Assembly (NCBI GenBank): GCA_050246475.1
Contig: JBFWVZ010000002.1
Span: forward strand, 1-64,000
DNA length: 64,000 nucleotides
Reading direction: 5' to 3'
Source of the DNA: CADEEL01 sp050246475
GTDB lineage: Bacteria; Pseudomonadota; Alphaproteobacteria; Caulobacterales; Aquidulcibacteraceae
Positions 43,880 through 51,067 of this stretch are shown one piece after another. Position numbers and translations under genes: made by a program. Under the pieces are notes generated by a model. It ran no database searches, was not told where the DNA came from, and worked only from the letters and a program-made list of their open reading frames with translations. Numbering within the stretch: the first letter of the stretch is position 1; every line of letters begins with the position of its first letter.

Positions 43880-45133
43880 ATGCCCGACATTTTCATCGCC
43901 GCCGCGCCAGGCGACAGCGAGCGCGCCCAGCAGCTGGCGACGGCGCTGCGCGCACGCGGCTTTTCGCTCAACGGCGCAGCGCGGAACGCGAAGGCCGTGA
44001 TTGCGGTGCGCGGCGCCGACGCGGATGAGAGCGTCGCGGCAGCCGCCGAAGCGGCCGCGGCGCGCAATGCGCTCATCAATGTGCGTTTCGGGGGGTCCGA
44101 TGCGGCGGGTACGGAGGATTTGAGCAATTGGCCCGGCGGCGAATCCGACGCCGCGTTCGAGCGTGTCGTGCAGGCGGCGGCGCGCTTGCGCGGGCGCCCT
44201 GCAATCGCCGCCACAACGCGCACGCGCGATGCACGTTTGCTGCGCCGTGTGATGATCGGGGGCGGCCTCGCCGCGCTGGCGCTGCTCGCCGGCTTTATCA
44301 TCACCCAATCGCTGAACCGCGTGCCGCCTTTGCCGCCGCTGCCCGGCGCCGAGCAGACCAGCAGCATAAGCCCGCAGAGCGAAGACGAAGACTTCGCCGC
44401 CTCCGAATTCACCGACAGCCCCGGGCCCGCCGAGTCCTACGGGCTGACGCAAGAAGAAATGAACGCCGCCGATCCGCGCGGGCTTATCCAGCTCGCGCTG
44501 GAGCGCACGGCAATTGAATCGATCGAAGCCGGCGCCGCGCAAGGCGACACGCTCGGCCAGACGCTGCTTTGCCTTGCGCGCACCTATGGCGAAGGCCTCC
44601 CCGAGGATCGCGGCGAAGCGCGCCGGAACTGCGAACGTGCGTCTGCGTCGAACAGCGCGCTTGGCGCCTACATGCTTTCGACTTTCCTGCGCGAGGGCGA
44701 ACCGGGCTATGCCCCGAACCCGGGCGTCGTCGCGCAAGCCGATGCATTGCTGCGCCGGGCCGCGCTGGCGGGCGATCCGCGCGCGCAGACCGATCTCGCG
44801 CGCGCCGCAATCGAAGCGGAGCGCAATGACGAGGCCCGCCGCTTCGCCGACGCCGCGCGCAGCCAAGGCTATGCGCCGGCGATGACTCTGACGGGGGAAA
44901 TGTTCGAGCGCGGCTTGGGCGGCGTTGCGCAGGACTACACACGCGCGCGGCAGGAATATCTCTCCGGTTCGCAGCGCGGCGACGGCGAATCCTCGCGCAG
45001 GCTCGGGCTTCTGTTCGAGCGCGGCTTGGGCGGCCCGGCCGATCCCGCGCAGGCGCGTACATACTTTCGCCGCGCCATCGCGCAGGGCGTCACTGCGGCA
45101 AATGAAGACATGGCGCGGCTCGGCCCGGGCTAG
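43880..45133 (+). CDS. Membrane protein with degenerate TIR-like domain and Sel1 repeats
   Basis: A 417-residue protein. The first 100 or so residues look like a shortened TIR domain: DIFIAAAPGDSERAQQLATAL, then a strand AVIAVRG and a helix leading to ALINVRFGG. The segment that would carry the NADase glutamate is missing. One TM helix (VMIGGGLAALALLAGFIITQ) separates it from an acidic linker and several Sel1/TPR repeats (LARTYGEGLPEDRGEARR, GEMFERGLGGVAQDYTRAR, LLFERGLGGPADPAQAR). ATG 43880 has GGAG six bases upstream. It may be a scaffold; no enzymatic role is supported. Confidence 0.7.
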   Translation: MPDIFIAAAPGDSERAQQLATALRARGFSLNGAARNAKAVIAVRGADADESVAAAAEAAAARNALINVRFGGSDAAGTEDLSNWPGGESDAAFERVVQAAARLRGRPAIAATTRTRDARLLRRVMIGGGLAALALLAGFIITQSLNRVPPLPPLPGAEQTSSISPQSEDEDFAASEFTDSPGPAESYGLTQEEMNAADPRGLIQLALERTAIESIEAGAAQGDTLGQTLLCLARTYGEGLPEDRGEARRNCERASASNSALGAYMLSTFLREGEPGYAPNPGVVAQADALLRRAALAGDPRAQTDLARAAIEAERNDEARRFADAARSQGYAPAMTLTGEMFERGLGGVAQDYTRARQEYLSGSQRGDGESSRRLGLLFERGLGGPADPAQARTYFRRAIAQGVTAANEDMARLGPG

Positions 45134-45489
45134 GGGCCGCGCGCATCATCGATCCGCTCGGTGAGGAACGTCCGCCCGGCGCGATCCTCGATTTCTACAA
45201 TCCAGAGATCGGGATCCTTCTCCCAGCGCTTGCGCGCATATTCGTCGATCGCGCGCTCCTCGACGCCGAGCGGCCCGGCGGAAAGATCGAGCCAGATGCG
45301 CTCCCCCTCTCCGTCGCGTGCGGGCGCATAAAGGCGCGCGCGCCCGTCGAGCGTGGCGACCTTGACAAGCGTCGCGCCGCCATCGGGATCGCCGCGCCGC
45401 GTGACGGCCGCGAAGGCGCCGCCCACCTCCGCGCGGCGAATAAGGGCTTGTACCCATATTTCTGTCTTGAGTTCCGGCGGCGGCTTCAT
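45130..45489 (-). CDS. DUF1491-family protein
   Basis: The product is 119 residues. KTEIWVQALIRRAEVGGAFAAV at the N-terminus and ARKRWEKDPDLWIVEIEDR near the C-terminus fit the DUF1491 family, small alphaproteobacterial cytoplasmic proteins without known function. Monocistronic, stop shared with the TIR-like gene through CTAG. Confidence 0.82.
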   Translation of the reverse strand: MKPPPELKTEIWVQALIRRAEVGGAFAAVTRRGDPDGGATLVKVATLDGRARLYAPARDGEGERIWLDLSAGPLGVEERAIDEYARKRWEKDPDLWIVEIEDRAGRTFLTERIDDARGP

Positions 45490-45530
45490 GTGTTCACCTT
45501 AGCGCAAGATGCACGCCTTAGCTTCCGTCC

Positions 45531-46355
45531 ATGCGCCGCGCGCTCTTCGCCCTCCTCCTCTGCGCTCTCGTTGGCGCGCAAGCGCCGCCGCCCGCGCAAG
45601 CTAATTTCGCCGAGAGACGTGCGCTTTTGGAGGCCGACCGCCTCTGCAGGCTTTTTGATTCCGACATCCGCAGCGCGCTCGAGGCCGGCGCCTGGCAGGC
45701 GCGCGGCGCGCTTCTCCGCGGCGGCTGGACGCTTGCGCGGCTTGGCGAACTGGAGACCGCCGCAATTCAAGCGGCGCGCGCGCGCCGCTGCGGCGATCCG
45801 CGCACCACGGAGGCCGCGAACCGCGCACGCGAGGCCTTCGCGGCTTGGGTGCGTCTGCCGAACATGCGTTTTCCAGGCGCCGAGCGCGCCTGGACGGCGC
45901 GGCGCGTCGCGGACTCGTCCGGCTGGCTCCTGGTGCAGGACATTCCTCGCGCCGGCGCCTTCGGACTGCAGGAGATGGACCGGCGCTCCTATGTCGCGCT
46001 GATCCTTCCGCTGAACCAAGGCCGCGCGCCGCCGGGCGCTGCAGAAATCATCGTGCGTGATCCGCTGCGCGCGCGCGCAACGCTCTTCGACGTGCCGGGG
46101 CGGCAAGCGCGCGGGCTCGCGGCGGGGGCGCCTTCGCCGGCGATGGCGCGGCGCATCCTTGCTCGCAACCGCGCGGTCGAGACGGTCAACGGCCGGCGCC
46201 GCGTCGTCTTTGCATTCCCCGACAGCGTGATGGGAGAGATGGCGGCGCTCGATCCGCGCGAGGCGGCCGAAATTCGCATCGGCGAGACACGCTTCCTGAT
46301 CGAGATCGGCGATCTTGCTGCGGCGCGCGCCTTCCTCTCAGCTCAGCCGCGCTGA
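45531..46355 (+). CDS. Secreted protein of unknown function
   Basis: The product is 274 residues with a signal peptide (MRRALFALLLCALVGAQA, cleavage near AQA-N). The mature protein has two cysteines (RLCRLF and ARRCGD), a helical N-terminal half with EAANRAREAFAAW, and a later beta-rich region (RRVVFAFPDSVMGEMAALD). No family recognised. Its end overlaps the convergent kinase gene by 13 bases. Confidence 0.65.
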   Translation: MRRALFALLLCALVGAQAPPPAQANFAERRALLEADRLCRLFDSDIRSALEAGAWQARGALLRGGWTLARLGELETAAIQAARARRCGDPRTTEAANRAREAFAAWVRLPNMRFPGAERAWTARRVADSSGWLLVQDIPRAGAFGLQEMDRRSYVALILPLNQGRAPPGAAEIIVRDPLRARATLFDVPGRQARGLAAGAPSPAMARRILARNRAVETVNGRRRVVFAFPDSVMGEMAALDPREAAEIRIGETRFLIEIGDLAAARAFLSAQPR

Positions 46356-47512
46356 GCACGCCCTTCGACCGGCAAACGCACAGTGACGCGTGCGCCGCCG
46401 CCTTGCGCATCGCCGATGCGCAACCTTCCGCCGTGCAATTCCGTGAGCGCGCGGGCGAGCCCGAGCCCAAGCCCCGCGCCCTCCGCATGCTCGCCGTTTT
46501 CACCGCGCTCGAAGCGGCGCGTGAGGCGGGCGCGCTCATGGGTGGGTATGCCGGGCCCGGTGTCGCTCACCTCGATCAGCGCATCGCCTCCGCGCACGCG
46601 CGTTGACACGCTTACGCGCCCGCCGCCAGGCGTAAACTTCACGGCGTTGCCGACGATGTTGTTGAGCACTTGGCGCACGGCGCCTGTGTCCACGTAGGCG
46701 CGCAGCGGCGTCTCGCCTGTCGCGATCTCGAGCGTCACGCCTTTCGCCGCCGCCGTGCTTTGCGAGAGCGCGGCGACTTCGCGCACGATCTCATTCACGT
46801 CAGCATGTTCTCGATCGAGCGTGTAGCGCCCCGCTTCGATGCGCGAGAGATCGAGCCGCCGGTTGATGAGCTCGAGCAATTGCCCGCCGCTCTGCCGAAT
46901 GAGGCCTGCATATTCCGCGTAGCGCGGGTCGTTCTCCCCAAACACGCGCTGCTCAATCATGTCGGCGAAGCCGACGATGTGCGTAATGGGCGTGCGCAAT
47001 TCGTGCGCGGCTTCCGCGATGCGCAGAGAAGCGGCCTCACCAGCCGGGCGGGCGCGCAGGCCCGCAAGCGCGAAAGCCGCGCCAAGCACACCCGCGGCTG
47101 CCAGGAAGAACGGCAAGAGACCGAGCGCGGGATCCGCCGACGCGAAGAACCCGCCCAGCCCGTAAGCGAGGACCGCGAATGCAAGAGCCGTCCAGACCAG
47201 CCCCGCGCCGCCGAGCGCCGCTGCGTATGCGATTGGTATCGCTAGCAGCGTCGCCGCCGGGCTCGCCCAGCCGCCGGTGACGGCGAGCAGCATGGCGCCC
47301 GACAACGCCCAGGCCAGAACAAAGTAAATCTGGGCCCAACCGTTCCGCATGCGCGTCTGCAGGATGAAGCCCGCCAGCACCGGCGCCAGCGCCACGGCGC
47401 CCAAACCAGCCAGGGCTCTCAGATCGCCTCCGAAACGCAAAGCCATGGCGAACGCAAGGGCGGCCGCAAAAAGCTGCCCCCACAGGCTTAGCGCGAGGCT
47501 CCTGGCGTTCAT
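46343..47512 (-). CDS. Compact PleC/DivJ-family membrane sensor histidine kinase
   Basis: A 389-residue kinase. The first 150 residues form about six TM helices with almost no periplasmic loop, followed directly by AEAAHELRTPITHIVGF with His170 and the long second helix FGENDPRYAEYAGLIRQSGGQLLELINRRLDLSRIEAG, the arrangement seen in PleC/DivJ dimerisation domains. ATPase boxes are NNIVGNAVKFTPGG, DTGPGIP and GLGLGLARAL. DivJ of Caulobacter has the same plan (multi-TM sensor plus this catalytic core) but is larger. ATG 47512 begins the TM region; longer starts are unlikely. It is divergent from a secreted protein gene. Confidence 0.85.
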   Translation of the reverse strand: MNARSLALSLWGQLFAAALAFAMALRFGGDLRALAGLGAVALAPVLAGFILQTRMRNGWAQIYFVLAWALSGAMLLAVTGGWASPAATLLAIPIAYAAALGGAGLVWTALAFAVLAYGLGGFFASADPALGLLPFFLAAAGVLGAAFALAGLRARPAGEAASLRIAEAAHELRTPITHIVGFADMIEQRVFGENDPRYAEYAGLIRQSGGQLLELINRRLDLSRIEAGRYTLDREHADVNEIVREVAALSQSTAAAKGVTLEIATGETPLRAYVDTGAVRQVLNNIVGNAVKFTPGGGRVSVSTRVRGGDALIEVSDTGPGIPTHERARLTRRFERGENGEHAEGAGLGLGLARALTELHGGRLRIGDAQGGGARVTVRLPVEGRAQRG

Positions 47513-47681
47513 CCCCCCGGAAAATACAGATGTTACTGAAACTTGTGTTGGCGCCAAAACCGCACCCGCGCGTAAAAGGGCTCTTAACGCCTCGAGGGCG
47601 ATCGTGACTTGAGGGAGTCGCGCAGAAAAGCGGGTTCCCCAAGCACGTTTTATATGGGCGGATGAATTCGAGGAGCAGCGG

Positions 47682-48809
47682 ATGCGGAGCCTAGCGGTCC
47701 TGACGACCACGGCGGCGATCGCCCTTATCGGTGTGGCGAGCGCCCAAAACGCGGGCGCGCCCGGGGTGAGCGACCAGGGCGCTGCGCCTTCGGCGCCGGC
47801 CGTGGGGGCCGGCGGAAACCCGGTGCAGAGCGCGGTGCACGCTTATGTCGCTTTCCAGAACGACATCGGCGATCTGCGCACGCAGCGCGTCGGCAACGCC
47901 AACGAACTCGAACGCGTCATCGATATATCCGCCCGCCACAACCGGGACGCCTTCTCGCGCGGCTGGATCGCCTACGGGGCCATGGTGGCGGCGCAATCGC
48001 CGGCGTTCGTGCGCGGCGTTCGCGAAGCGGCCGCCCATTACGGCCGCGACGCCGTCATCCGCGGCATGAGCGTGGATACAGGCTGGGCGCGCCTGCTCAA
48101 CGGCGGCGACGAAGCCACGCGTCTCATTCTCGATTCCGCCACGGCGGACGCCGCGCGCATCACGGCCGTGGCGGATCGCTACCGCGAACTCGCCTACAGC
48201 CTGCAGCGGCAAGGCTGGGCCAACGCCCGCGCGCCGGGCCAGGAAGCGCGCGTGCAGCGTGTTCGCGGCCTCGGCGCCGGCGCGGCGGTGGTCAGTCCCG
48301 GAGACAATCCCGGCCGCTTCTACGCCATGCCTCTCAGCTTCCAGCCGCAGACGGACCCCACCGCCTTTGGCGGCCGGCGTTTCTGGGACGCGATCCGCGG
48401 CGGCGCCGCGCCCGTCGACAATGCGGCCAACGTCTCCGGCACGTGGCGCATCAAGCCCGAGCGCGGCGAGGCCGTGAATCGCATGACGACGATCGCGGCG
48501 CTGCAAGCGCTCGGCGCCGACAACAATCCCACGCAAATCGACGCGCTGCTCAACGAAACGCGTTCGCGCAATTGCATCGAGATGGCGCAGCTTCAGCTCT
48601 ATCAATGCATGTCGGCGGCGCGGTTCCGGTACGAGAACGCGTTCTGCATGGGCCAGCACGCGCTCAGGGACATGGGCACCTGCATCAGCGGCATCGCCCA
48701 GCCGGCGCCGGCGCCTGGGCAGACGCCGATCCCGCCTGGGGGCCAGGCCGCGGGGAATGCAGGCCCGACGCTGGCGGCCGCCGAAACGCGCAACGCCGCG
48801 CAACGCTAG
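47682..48809 (+). CDS. Secreted protein of unknown function, conserved-looking
   Basis: The product is 375 residues with a signal peptide (MRSLAVLTTTAAIALIGVASA). The mature protein has a mostly helical body (ELERVIDISARHNRDAFSRGWIAYGAMV) and a C-terminal cluster of four cysteines (RNCIEMAQLQLYQCMS, AFCMGQH, GTCISG) likely to form two disulphides. I do not recognise a family. GAGGAG precedes the ATG. A TATATG at 47651 could be the -10 of its promoter in the 169-base divergent spacer. Confidence 0.65.
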   Translation: MRSLAVLTTTAAIALIGVASAQNAGAPGVSDQGAAPSAPAVGAGGNPVQSAVHAYVAFQNDIGDLRTQRVGNANELERVIDISARHNRDAFSRGWIAYGAMVAAQSPAFVRGVREAAAHYGRDAVIRGMSVDTGWARLLNGGDEATRLILDSATADAARITAVADRYRELAYSLQRQGWANARAPGQEARVQRVRGLGAGAAVVSPGDNPGRFYAMPLSFQPQTDPTAFGGRRFWDAIRGGAAPVDNAANVSGTWRIKPERGEAVNRMTTIAALQALGADNNPTQIDALLNETRSRNCIEMAQLQLYQCMSAARFRYENAFCMGQHALRDMGTCISGIAQPAPAPGQTPIPPGGQAAGNAGPTLAAAETRNAAQR

Positions 48810-48846
48810 CCTTGTCAGCCGCGCGGGCGGAGCGCATCTCCCGCGT

Positions 48847-49269
48847 GTGAGCCAAAACGGCATCGACGCAGCCATCGCCGCGCTCGCGGACGATTTCGCC
48901 CTCTTCTCCGATTGGGAGGAGCGCTACGCGCACGTGATTGAGCTTGGCCGCACGCTGGAGCCGTTGAGCGAGGCCGAACACAGCGAGGCCAACAAAGTCC
49001 GCGGCTGCGCGAGCCAGGTCTGGCTCGTTTCCGAGCCGCGCGGCGGCAAGCTTTATTTTCGCGGCGACAGCGATGCGTTCATCGTGCGGGGGCTGATCGC
49101 CGTGCTGCTCTCGATCTTCTCAGGACGCACGCCGCGGGAAATCCAAGCGGCCGATCCGCGCGCCGTGTTCGACAGCCTAGGGCTTGCAAGCTCGCTGACG
49201 CCGCAGCGCTCCAACGGCATGATCGCGATGATCGAGCGCATGAAGCGCGAGGCGGCGGCATCGGCTTAA
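48847..49269 (+). CDS. sufE: SufE-family sulfur acceptor
   Basis: The product is 140 residues from GTG 48847, the usual SufE size. The active cysteine is Cys54 in ANKVRGCASQVWL, and the fold is clear from FALFSDWEERYAHVIELGR at the start and GLIAVLLSIFSGRTPREI later. It takes persulfide from a SufS desulfurase for Fe-S cluster assembly. No suf genes are nearby. The stop is shared with the convergent DUF6456 gene through TTAA. Confidence 0.93.
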   Translation: MSQNGIDAAIAALADDFALFSDWEERYAHVIELGRTLEPLSEAEHSEANKVRGCASQVWLVSEPRGGKLYFRGDSDAFIVRGLIAVLLSIFSGRTPREIQAADPRAVFDSLGLASSLTPQRSNGMIAMIERMKREAAASA

Positions 49270-50033
49270 CGCGGCGGGCGCGCGAGCTGCGCCAGCGCAA
49301 GTTTCAAGGCGATCTTCGCCGAGCGCGGCGGCCAATGCTGCGCGCGCTCGAATTCCTCAAGCCCACAATCGCGCAGCAAGAGCGCCTCGACGACGCTTCT
49401 AAGCGGCGGCGCCAGCGACTTGAGCGCTGCGTCCACACGCGCACGCGCGTCGATGCCGATCGCAAGGGATGCTTCGCGCCCATTGCCGGGGCCGCGCGCG
49501 TTTCGGCTTTGGGGCGGCGCGGCCCAATCGGCGCCGCGCACGAGACCCGTCTGCCCCGCATCCCAGTCGGCGCGCAGCCGCTTGGCGGCGCTCATCTCCT
49601 CGGGCGCCAGCCATGGCGCGCCATCGACGTTGCGCAGCTTCACCAGGCGATCGATCGCGCCGAACGGCGAATAGCCGCGCGCGGCGCGCAGATCGCCATC
49701 CTTGTCGATCACGATGCGATCGATGACCGGCGCATGTTGCGCGAGGAAGGCCTCGTCCGGCCTGGCGGCAAGGCGCATGGCGGCGGCCGCGCCGGCTTGC
49801 GTCAGCGTGTAGATATCGCCCTCCGGGCCGCGGGCGATCGCGCCCTCCGCGGCGAGCGCGGCCACCTGCTCCGCGCTCAGGCGCACGATCGGCCTGCGCC
49901 GGCGATCCCCGCGTGGAAATACGCCAAACCCCTTTCGGTGCGGATCCGGCGCAAGCACAGCGCCCGACGCACTAAGGCGCTGCAACGCTCGCGCGCGATC
50001 CCGTTCGCCCGGTTCCGTTCTTGCGCCCGTCAT
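49266..50033 (-). CDS. DUF6456-domain protein
   Basis: The product is 255 residues. The N-terminal half looks like a winged-helix region (VRLSAEQVAALAAEGAIARG...YTLTQAGAAAAMRL) and the C-terminal half matches DUF6456 (YSPFGAIDRLVKLRNVDGAPWLAPEEMSAAKRLRADWDAGQTG). ATG 50033 overlaps the stop of the DnaA-like gene, so the two are co-translated. Likely a DNA-binding regulator in Alphaproteobacteria; the role is unknown. Confidence 0.8.
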   Translation of the reverse strand: MTGARTEPGERDRARALQRLSASGAVLAPDPHRKGFGVFPRGDRRRRPIVRLSAEQVAALAAEGAIARGPEGDIYTLTQAGAAAAMRLAARPDEAFLAQHAPVIDRIVIDKDGDLRAARGYSPFGAIDRLVKLRNVDGAPWLAPEEMSAAKRLRADWDAGQTGLVRGADWAAPPQSRNARGPGNGREASLAIGIDARARVDAALKSLAPPLRSVVEALLLRDCGLEEFERAQHWPPRSAKIALKLALAQLARPPR

Positions 50034-50380
50034 GCGGCGTTCTCGTCCCGCGGCGGCGCGGGCGCATCGCGCAGGGCGTTTTCCAACGACGCAATCCAGC
50101 CGTCGAAAGCGGGATCGTCGCGCCTGTCCTCGATGACGTGGCATGCGTGGCCGACGGTGGAGCGATCGCGCGCGAAGGCGGCGGCGACCCGCGCGAGGCT
50201 CATCTCGAATGCGACGTGGCAAAGGTACATCGCGAGCTGGCGGGCGAAGGCGGCCGCATTGGGGCCCCGCGCCAGCGTCGCCACCCGCGCCGGCGACATG
50301 CCGAGCGCAAAAGCTGTCATACTCATGGCGAGACGCGCCCGCGCCTGATCCGCCGATGTTTGCGTCTTCAACTCATCCAC
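50030..50380 (-). CDS. DnaA domain IV-like helix-turn-helix protein
   Basis: The product is 116 residues. The core AAFARQLAMYLCHVAFEMSLARVAAAFARDRSTVGHACHVIE resembles the DNA-binding domain IV of DnaA, including R-Q-x-AMYL and the signature RDxSTVxHA, but with ARDRSTV in place of GRDHSTV. There is no ATPase domain. It could bind DnaA-box-like sites or simply be a repurposed regulator. It heads a two-gene unit with the DUF6456 gene. Confidence 0.75.
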   Translation of the reverse strand: MDELKTQTSADQARARLAMSMTAFALGMSPARVATLARGPNAAAFARQLAMYLCHVAFEMSLARVAAAFARDRSTVGHACHVIEDRRDDPAFDGWIASLENALRDAPAPPRDENAA

Positions 50381-50414
50381 CCCACACCTCCTGGCTCATT
50401 GCGCGGCCAGGATG

Positions 50415-50473
50415 CCTAATTGTCCGGGGTGTAGGATAACTTTCCTAATTATGGGCGCGCAATCCTCCTAATT
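50415..50473 (-). promoter_or_regulatory. Three AATTAGG motifs upstream of the DnaA-like gene
   Basis: The heptamer CCTAATT (plus strand) occurs at 50415, 50444 and 50467, always in the same orientation, within an AT-rich control region 35-93 bases upstream of the DnaA-like start. A regulator binding site is likely, perhaps for MucR encoded just upstream, whose family prefers AT-rich targets. Confidence 0.45.
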
Positions 50474-50523
50474 GAAAGTTCCGCAGCCCGACCTCGCGCG
50501 GCCGGAAAATTTCAATAGATTCA

Positions 50524-50928
50524 TCAACCTCCGCGACGGGAGGTGCCTAGGCCCATGCGCTTGGCGAGGTCCGATCGGGCCTTCGCATAGTTCGGCGCCA
50601 CCATCGGATAGTCGTGCGCCAATCCCCATTTCGCGCGGTATTCTTCGGGCGTCATGCCGTAGCGCGTGCGCAAATGGCGCTTCAAGGATTTGAATTTCTT
50701 GCCGTCTTCCAGACAGACGATGAAATCGGGCGTCACCGAGCGCTTGATCGGCACCGCTGGCTCCTGGGCCGCTTCCGCGCTGATCTCGACGCCGGCGCCG
50801 ATGTCCTGAAGTGCGTTGTAAACGGTGCGGATGAGGGCTGGCAGATCCTGCGCGGGCACCTGGTTGGCGCTCACGTAAGCGGAAACGATGTCCGCAGCCA
50901 TGTCGATGAGATCAGACCTCTGATCCAT
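50524..50928 (-). CDS. mucR: MucR/Ros-family transcriptional regulator
   Basis: A 134-residue regulator. The N-terminal helix region (AADIVSAYVSANQVPAQDLPALIRTVYNAL) mediates multimerisation in this family and the C-terminal DNA-binding fold contains CLEDGKKFKSLKRHL, MTPEEYRAKWGL and YPMVAPNYAKARSDLAKRMGLG. Compared with Ros, only the first zinc cysteine (Cys72) and one histidine (His85) are present; Asp75 replaces the second cysteine and Tyr90 stands near the last histidine site. MucR proteins silence AT-rich promoters and affect surface and cell-cycle genes. Confidence 0.94.
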   Translation of the reverse strand: MDQRSDLIDMAADIVSAYVSANQVPAQDLPALIRTVYNALQDIGAGVEISAEAAQEPAVPIKRSVTPDFIVCLEDGKKFKSLKRHLRTRYGMTPEEYRAKWGLAHDYPMVAPNYAKARSDLAKRMGLGTSRRGG

Positions 50929-50945
50929 TGCGCCCCGGTCCTCAT

Positions 50946-50968
50946 AATCTAGTTTTCGCGCAATCTAG
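50946..50968 (-). promoter_or_regulatory. Paired AATCTAG repeats upstream of mucR
   Basis: AATCTAG occurs twice, sixteen bases apart, in the AT-rich region 18-40 bases upstream of the mucR start codon. Possible autoregulatory site. Confidence 0.35.
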
Positions 50969-51067
50969 ACATCGGCTCAAGCAAATCAAGTCCCAATCAG
51001 GTCATCGTCGATAGACGCAAGAATTAAGCGGTTGTTAGCCTTACGTTCCCGCAGTACCGGTCTTTAT

